Shown: one piece after another, positions 34,714 through 36,703 of the stretch
Layout: every line of letters begins with the position of its first letter
Position numbering within the stretch: position 1 is the stretch's first letter
Source: JAAGZL01 sp964628835
Lineage (GTDB): Bacteria; Pseudomonadota; Gammaproteobacteria; Chromatiales; Chromatiaceae
NCBI GenBank assembly: GCA_964628835.1
Contig: CAZVME010000032.1
Location: 1-36,703 of the forward strand
Direction of reading: 5' to 3'
Length of the DNA stretch: 36,703 nucleotides
Position numbers and translations under genes: made by a program
Notes under the pieces: generated by a model
The model's input: only the letters and a program-made list of their open reading frames with translations
What the model was told of the DNA's origin: nothing
Database searches by the model: none

Positions 34714-35115
34714 ATGCAAACAATCCTGATCGTAGTACACCTTTTTATAGCACTGGGGCTTGTTGCTCTGGTACTTATACAACACGGCAAGGGCGCAGAT
34801 GCCGGTGCAGCATTTGGCAGTGGAGCATCCGCAACCGTATTTGGTTCGGCTGGTTCCGGCTCTTTTCTCAGCCGCGTAACCGCAGTCCTGGCGGCCCTGT
34901 TTTTTATTACCAGTCTGACAATGGCCTGGTACTCCATGCAGACCACTGAAAAGAAGGGTCTGATGGATGGGGTTGAAACCTTCGTGGAGCCTGGGAGCAT
35001 GGCGATAGATGCTCCGGTACCGGTGCCAGCGACTCCCAATGACGCGGTTGTAATACCTGGAGCTGGAGAAAAGATTAAGGATAATAGTGGGGACATTCCC
35101 AGTATCCCAGAATAA
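34714..35115 (+). CDS. secG: Protein translocase subunit SecG
   Basis: A small membrane subunit of the SecYEG translocon. The 133-residue protein has a first helix (about 3-22), the SecG signature QHGKGADAGAAFGSGAS, and a second helix (about 52-72). The C-terminal tail is acidic, Pro/Val-rich and longer than needed (75-133), as is common in gammaproteobacteria. The ribosome site is ATAGGAAAGG. tpiA before and tRNA-Leu after are the standard context. Confidence 0.95.
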   Translation: MQTILIVVHLFIALGLVALVLIQHGKGADAGAAFGSGASATVFGSAGSGSFLSRVTAVLAALFFITSLTMAWYSMQTTEKKGLMDGVETFVEPGSMAIDAPVPVPATPNDAVVIPGAGEKIKDNSGDIPSIPE

Positions 35116-35125
35116 CCGTTTATTT

Positions 35126-35210
35126 GCCGATGTGGTGAAATTGGTAGACACGCACGCTTGAGGGGCGTGTGGCGCAAGCCGTGCCGGTTCGACTCCGGCC
35201 ATCGGCACCA
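35126..35210 (+). tRNA. tRNA-Leu (GAG anticodon)
   Basis: 85 bases with a 7-bp acceptor stem (GCCGATG/CATCGGC), encoded CCA end, D-arm, anticodon stem CACGC/GCGTG with loop TTGAGGG giving anticodon GAG, a long variable arm (GGCGCAAGCC type) as expected for Leu, and a T-arm with GGTTCGACTCC. It decodes CUC/CUU. Confidence 0.97.
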
Positions 35211-35221
35211 TATGTAAACTG

Positions 35222-35256
35222 AAAGCGCTATCCGATTAGGGATGGCGCTTTTTTTT
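35222..35256 (+). terminator. Rho-independent terminator after tRNA-Leu
   Basis: AAGCGCTATCC pairs with GGATGGCGCTT (one G-T pair) around a 6-base loop, and eight consecutive Ts include and follow the last stem bases. It ends the secG-tRNA transcript. Confidence 0.9.
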
Positions 35257-35266
35257 GGACATTCAT

Positions 35267-35335
35267 GGGTCAGAGTCAATTGCGCCTAACATTTGTGGTT
35301 GTTCCAACACTCTAGCTGCAATTGACTCCGAGCCC
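35267..35335. repeat. 70-bp palindromic element, copy C
   Basis: Arms GGGTCAGAGTCAATTGC (35267) and GCAATTGACTCCGAGCCC (35318) pair with one mismatch and one bulge. Its inverse complement matches copy B through the core (TTGCAGC, TTGGAA, ATGTTAGG). It lies between the tRNA terminator and the nuo promoter. Confidence 0.82.
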
Positions 35336-35488
35336 TACGGATCTGTTTTCTTCATTTTTCAATGGCTTATACCAAATAAAAAAATAGCGTCAAACATAGG
35401 TCAATAAGCCAATAGATACATTAGCAAATTCTAAATTAAAAAGTATGTAACTGATTGAAAAAGAAATATAATTATATTCATCTCTGAC

Positions 35489-35517
35489 TTGACACGACTA
35501 GTGTACCGCTCTAGACT
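35489..35517 (+). promoter_or_regulatory. Promoter of the nuo operon
   Basis: TTGACA at 35489 (6/6) and TAGACT at 35512 with 17-base spacing, in an AT-rich gap 72 bases before the nuoA start. The rest of 35336-35588 is AT-rich and holds no gene. Confidence 0.65.
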
Positions 35518-35588
35518 CCTTTGCCATATTTCCATCCTGATATATTTAATACATAACTAGATACTAGCTGGAGAGGAAGACGTAGATA

Positions 35589-35945
35589 ATGCTGGGGAAC
35601 TACCTGCCTGTCCTGATATTTCTTGCGGTTGGAATTGCCGTTGGAGTGGTCATGATCACCCTGGGTTTCGTCCTGGGCACACGCCGTCCGGATAGTGAGA
35701 AACTATCACCATACGAGTGTGGCTTTGAGGCATTTGAAGATGCCCGCATGAAGTTTGATGTTCGTTACTACCTCGTTGCAATCCTGTTTATCATCTTTGA
35801 TCTCGAAATCGCGTTTCTTTTCCCTTGGGCCGTAGTGCTGAACAAGATTGGCATGGTGGGTCTGCTTGCCATGGTTGTGTTCCTCGGCGTCCTGGTGGTG
35901 GGTTTCATCTATGAGTGGAAGAAAGGGGCTCTGGAATGGGAGTAG
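35589..35945 (+). CDS. nuoA: NADH-quinone oxidoreductase subunit A
   Basis: A membrane subunit of respiratory complex I at the junction with the peripheral arm. 118 residues with three helices (about 5-28, 60-81 and 86-108) and the conserved loop KLSPYECGFEAFEDARMKFDVRYY between helices 1 and 2. The ribosome site is GGAGAGGA. First gene of the nuo operon; its end overlaps nuoB by 10 bases. Confidence 0.96.
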   Translation: MLGNYLPVLIFLAVGIAVGVVMITLGFVLGTRRPDSEKLSPYECGFEAFEDARMKFDVRYYLVAILFIIFDLEIAFLFPWAVVLNKIGMVGLLAMVVFLGVLVVGFIYEWKKGALEWE

Positions 35946-36418
35946 AAGGCATCCTCAAAGAGGGCGTGGTAACCACCACTGCCGATAAGCTGATCAACTG
36001 GGCCCGTACCGGCTCGCTCTGGCCCATGTCCTTCGGTCTGGCCTGCTGTGCCGTGGAGATGATGCACTCCGCCGCAGCTCGTTATGATATCGACCGTTTC
36101 GGTATTATCTTCCGCCCCAGCCCGCGTCAGTCAGATGTGATGATCGTGGCGGGTACTCTAACCAATAAAATGGGACCGGCGCTGCGCAAGGTCTATGATC
36201 AGATGGCGGAACCACGCTGGGTGATCTCCATGGGATCATGCGCCAATGGCGGCGGTTACTACCACTACTCCTACTCCGTGGTGCGTGGCTGTGATCGGGT
36301 AGTACCGGTGGATGTCTATGTACCAGGTTGCCCACCAACTCCGGAAGCGCTGCTGTTTGGTATTAACCAACTGCAAGAGAAAATAAAGCGCACCAACACT
36401 ATTGCCCGGCAGGTATAG
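35936..36418 (+). CDS. nuoB: NADH-quinone oxidoreductase subunit B
   Basis: The complex I subunit that holds cluster N2, the last in the electron chain before quinone. 160 residues from the ATG at 35936 (AAAGGGG upstream, inside nuoA); a GTG further upstream is in frame but less likely. Cluster ligands C37, C38 (LACCAVEMM), C102 (MGSCANGGG) and C132 (PGCPPTPEAL) are all present. Confidence 0.96.
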   Translation: MGVEGILKEGVVTTTADKLINWARTGSLWPMSFGLACCAVEMMHSAAARYDIDRFGIIFRPSPRQSDVMIVAGTLTNKMGPALRKVYDQMAEPRWVISMGSCANGGGYYHYSYSVVRGCDRVVPVDVYVPGCPPTPEALLFGINQLQEKIKRTNTIARQV

Positions 36419-36424
36419 AATTTC

Positions 36425-36703
36425 ATGAATGATTCTGTTCAGACAACACCTGAGGAGCGGTTAGACGCTTTGGTGGACAACCTGCGGGAGCAGTTCGAAG
36501 CCAAAGGCTGTGAAATAACTCTGGCCTTGGGTGAGATCACTATGGTGGTCCCGCGTGAGCAGCTCATTGAAATTACCACCCAGCTGCATGATGACGAGCC
36601 GTTTCAATTCACTCAGATGATTGATATCTGTGGTATGGACTACGCCGAGTATGGTGTAACCCAGTGGGTTACCAAGGATGCGTCTGCCACCGGTTTTGGA
36701 CGC
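36425..36703 (+). CDS. nuoC: NADH-quinone oxidoreductase subunit C, 3' part beyond window
   Basis: Reading from the ATG at 36425, six bases after the nuoB stop, gives 93 codons open to the window edge. The protein starts MNDSVQTTPEERLDALVDNL and contains FTQMIDICGMDYAEYG, the segment typical of NuoC (compare LxDLxGVDY). It belongs to the connecting module of complex I. Order nuoA-B-C supports the call. Whether it is separate or fused to nuoD cannot be seen. Confidence 0.93.
   Translation, partial: MNDSVQTTPEERLDALVDNLREQFEAKGCEITLALGEITMVVPREQLIEITTQLHDDEPFQFTQMIDICGMDYAEYGVTQWVTKDASATGFGR

Noticed and set aside
34615..35279. Two long minus-strand frames (198 and 218 codons) across secG and the tRNA
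   Set aside because: They read the antisense of tRNA-Leu (giving the well-known false GVEPARLAPHAPQACVS peptide) and of secG. They are not genes.

Overview
The window is bacterial chromosome with gammaproteobacterial gene content. The complete isc operon (iscR-iscS-iscU-iscA-hscB-hscA-fdx-iscX), suhB divergent from trmJ, and the tpiA-secG-tRNA-Leu-nuoA order all point there. A free-living or symbiotic gammaproteobacterium near the sulfur-oxidising or Chromatiales-type lineages would fit, but no gene here fixes the genus. Almost all of it is core genome. I see no phage, CRISPR array, transposase or defence island.

Layout. Positions 1-1853 (minus) hold two tandem CheV chemotaxis adaptors, the first cut by the left edge, behind a consensus sigma-28 (FliA) promoter. 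Positions 2427-5120 hold ygiQ, a radical SAM protein, followed directly by an FmdE-like protein. Positions 5257-8183 hold thrC overlapping a citramalate synthase of the Leptospira CimA type, so threonine and the threonine-independent isoleucine precursor are made from one transcript. Positions 8465-12846 encode an RND efflux adaptor and pump. Positions 12872-16584 are a patchwork of housekeeping genes (hspQ, MBL hydrolase, SirB2, trmO, SDR, nucleoside phosphorylase). Positions 16768-21746 hold adk, a thioredoxin, an IscR paralogue, prmB, a small unknown gene, hemN and another small unknown gene.

Positions 21910-31378 are the suhB/trmJ/cysE/isc region. CysE supplies the cysteine route, IscS takes sulfur from cysteine, IscU/IscA/Fdx carry clusters, HscBA drives transfer from IscU, and IscR (promoter site visible) represses the operon. 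The usual trmJ-cysE junction is interrupted by an 11-repeat lysine/alanine protein gene and by the decayed 3' end of a chemoreceptor with a PilZ domain.

Positions 31416-36703 hold htpX, a DUF1015 gene, tpiA, secG, tRNA-Leu(GAG) and the start of the complex I operon (nuoA, nuoB, partial nuoC). In this right-hand part three copies of a roughly 70-bp palindromic element lie between genes, one of them inside the isc operon, plus a single arm that supplies a gene's stop codon.

The least ordinary items are the AKK-repeat protein, the palindromic element family, the second full-length IscR with all cluster ligands, the thrC-cimA pairing and the dead MCP-PilZ gene. None of these amounts to a demonstrated new system.
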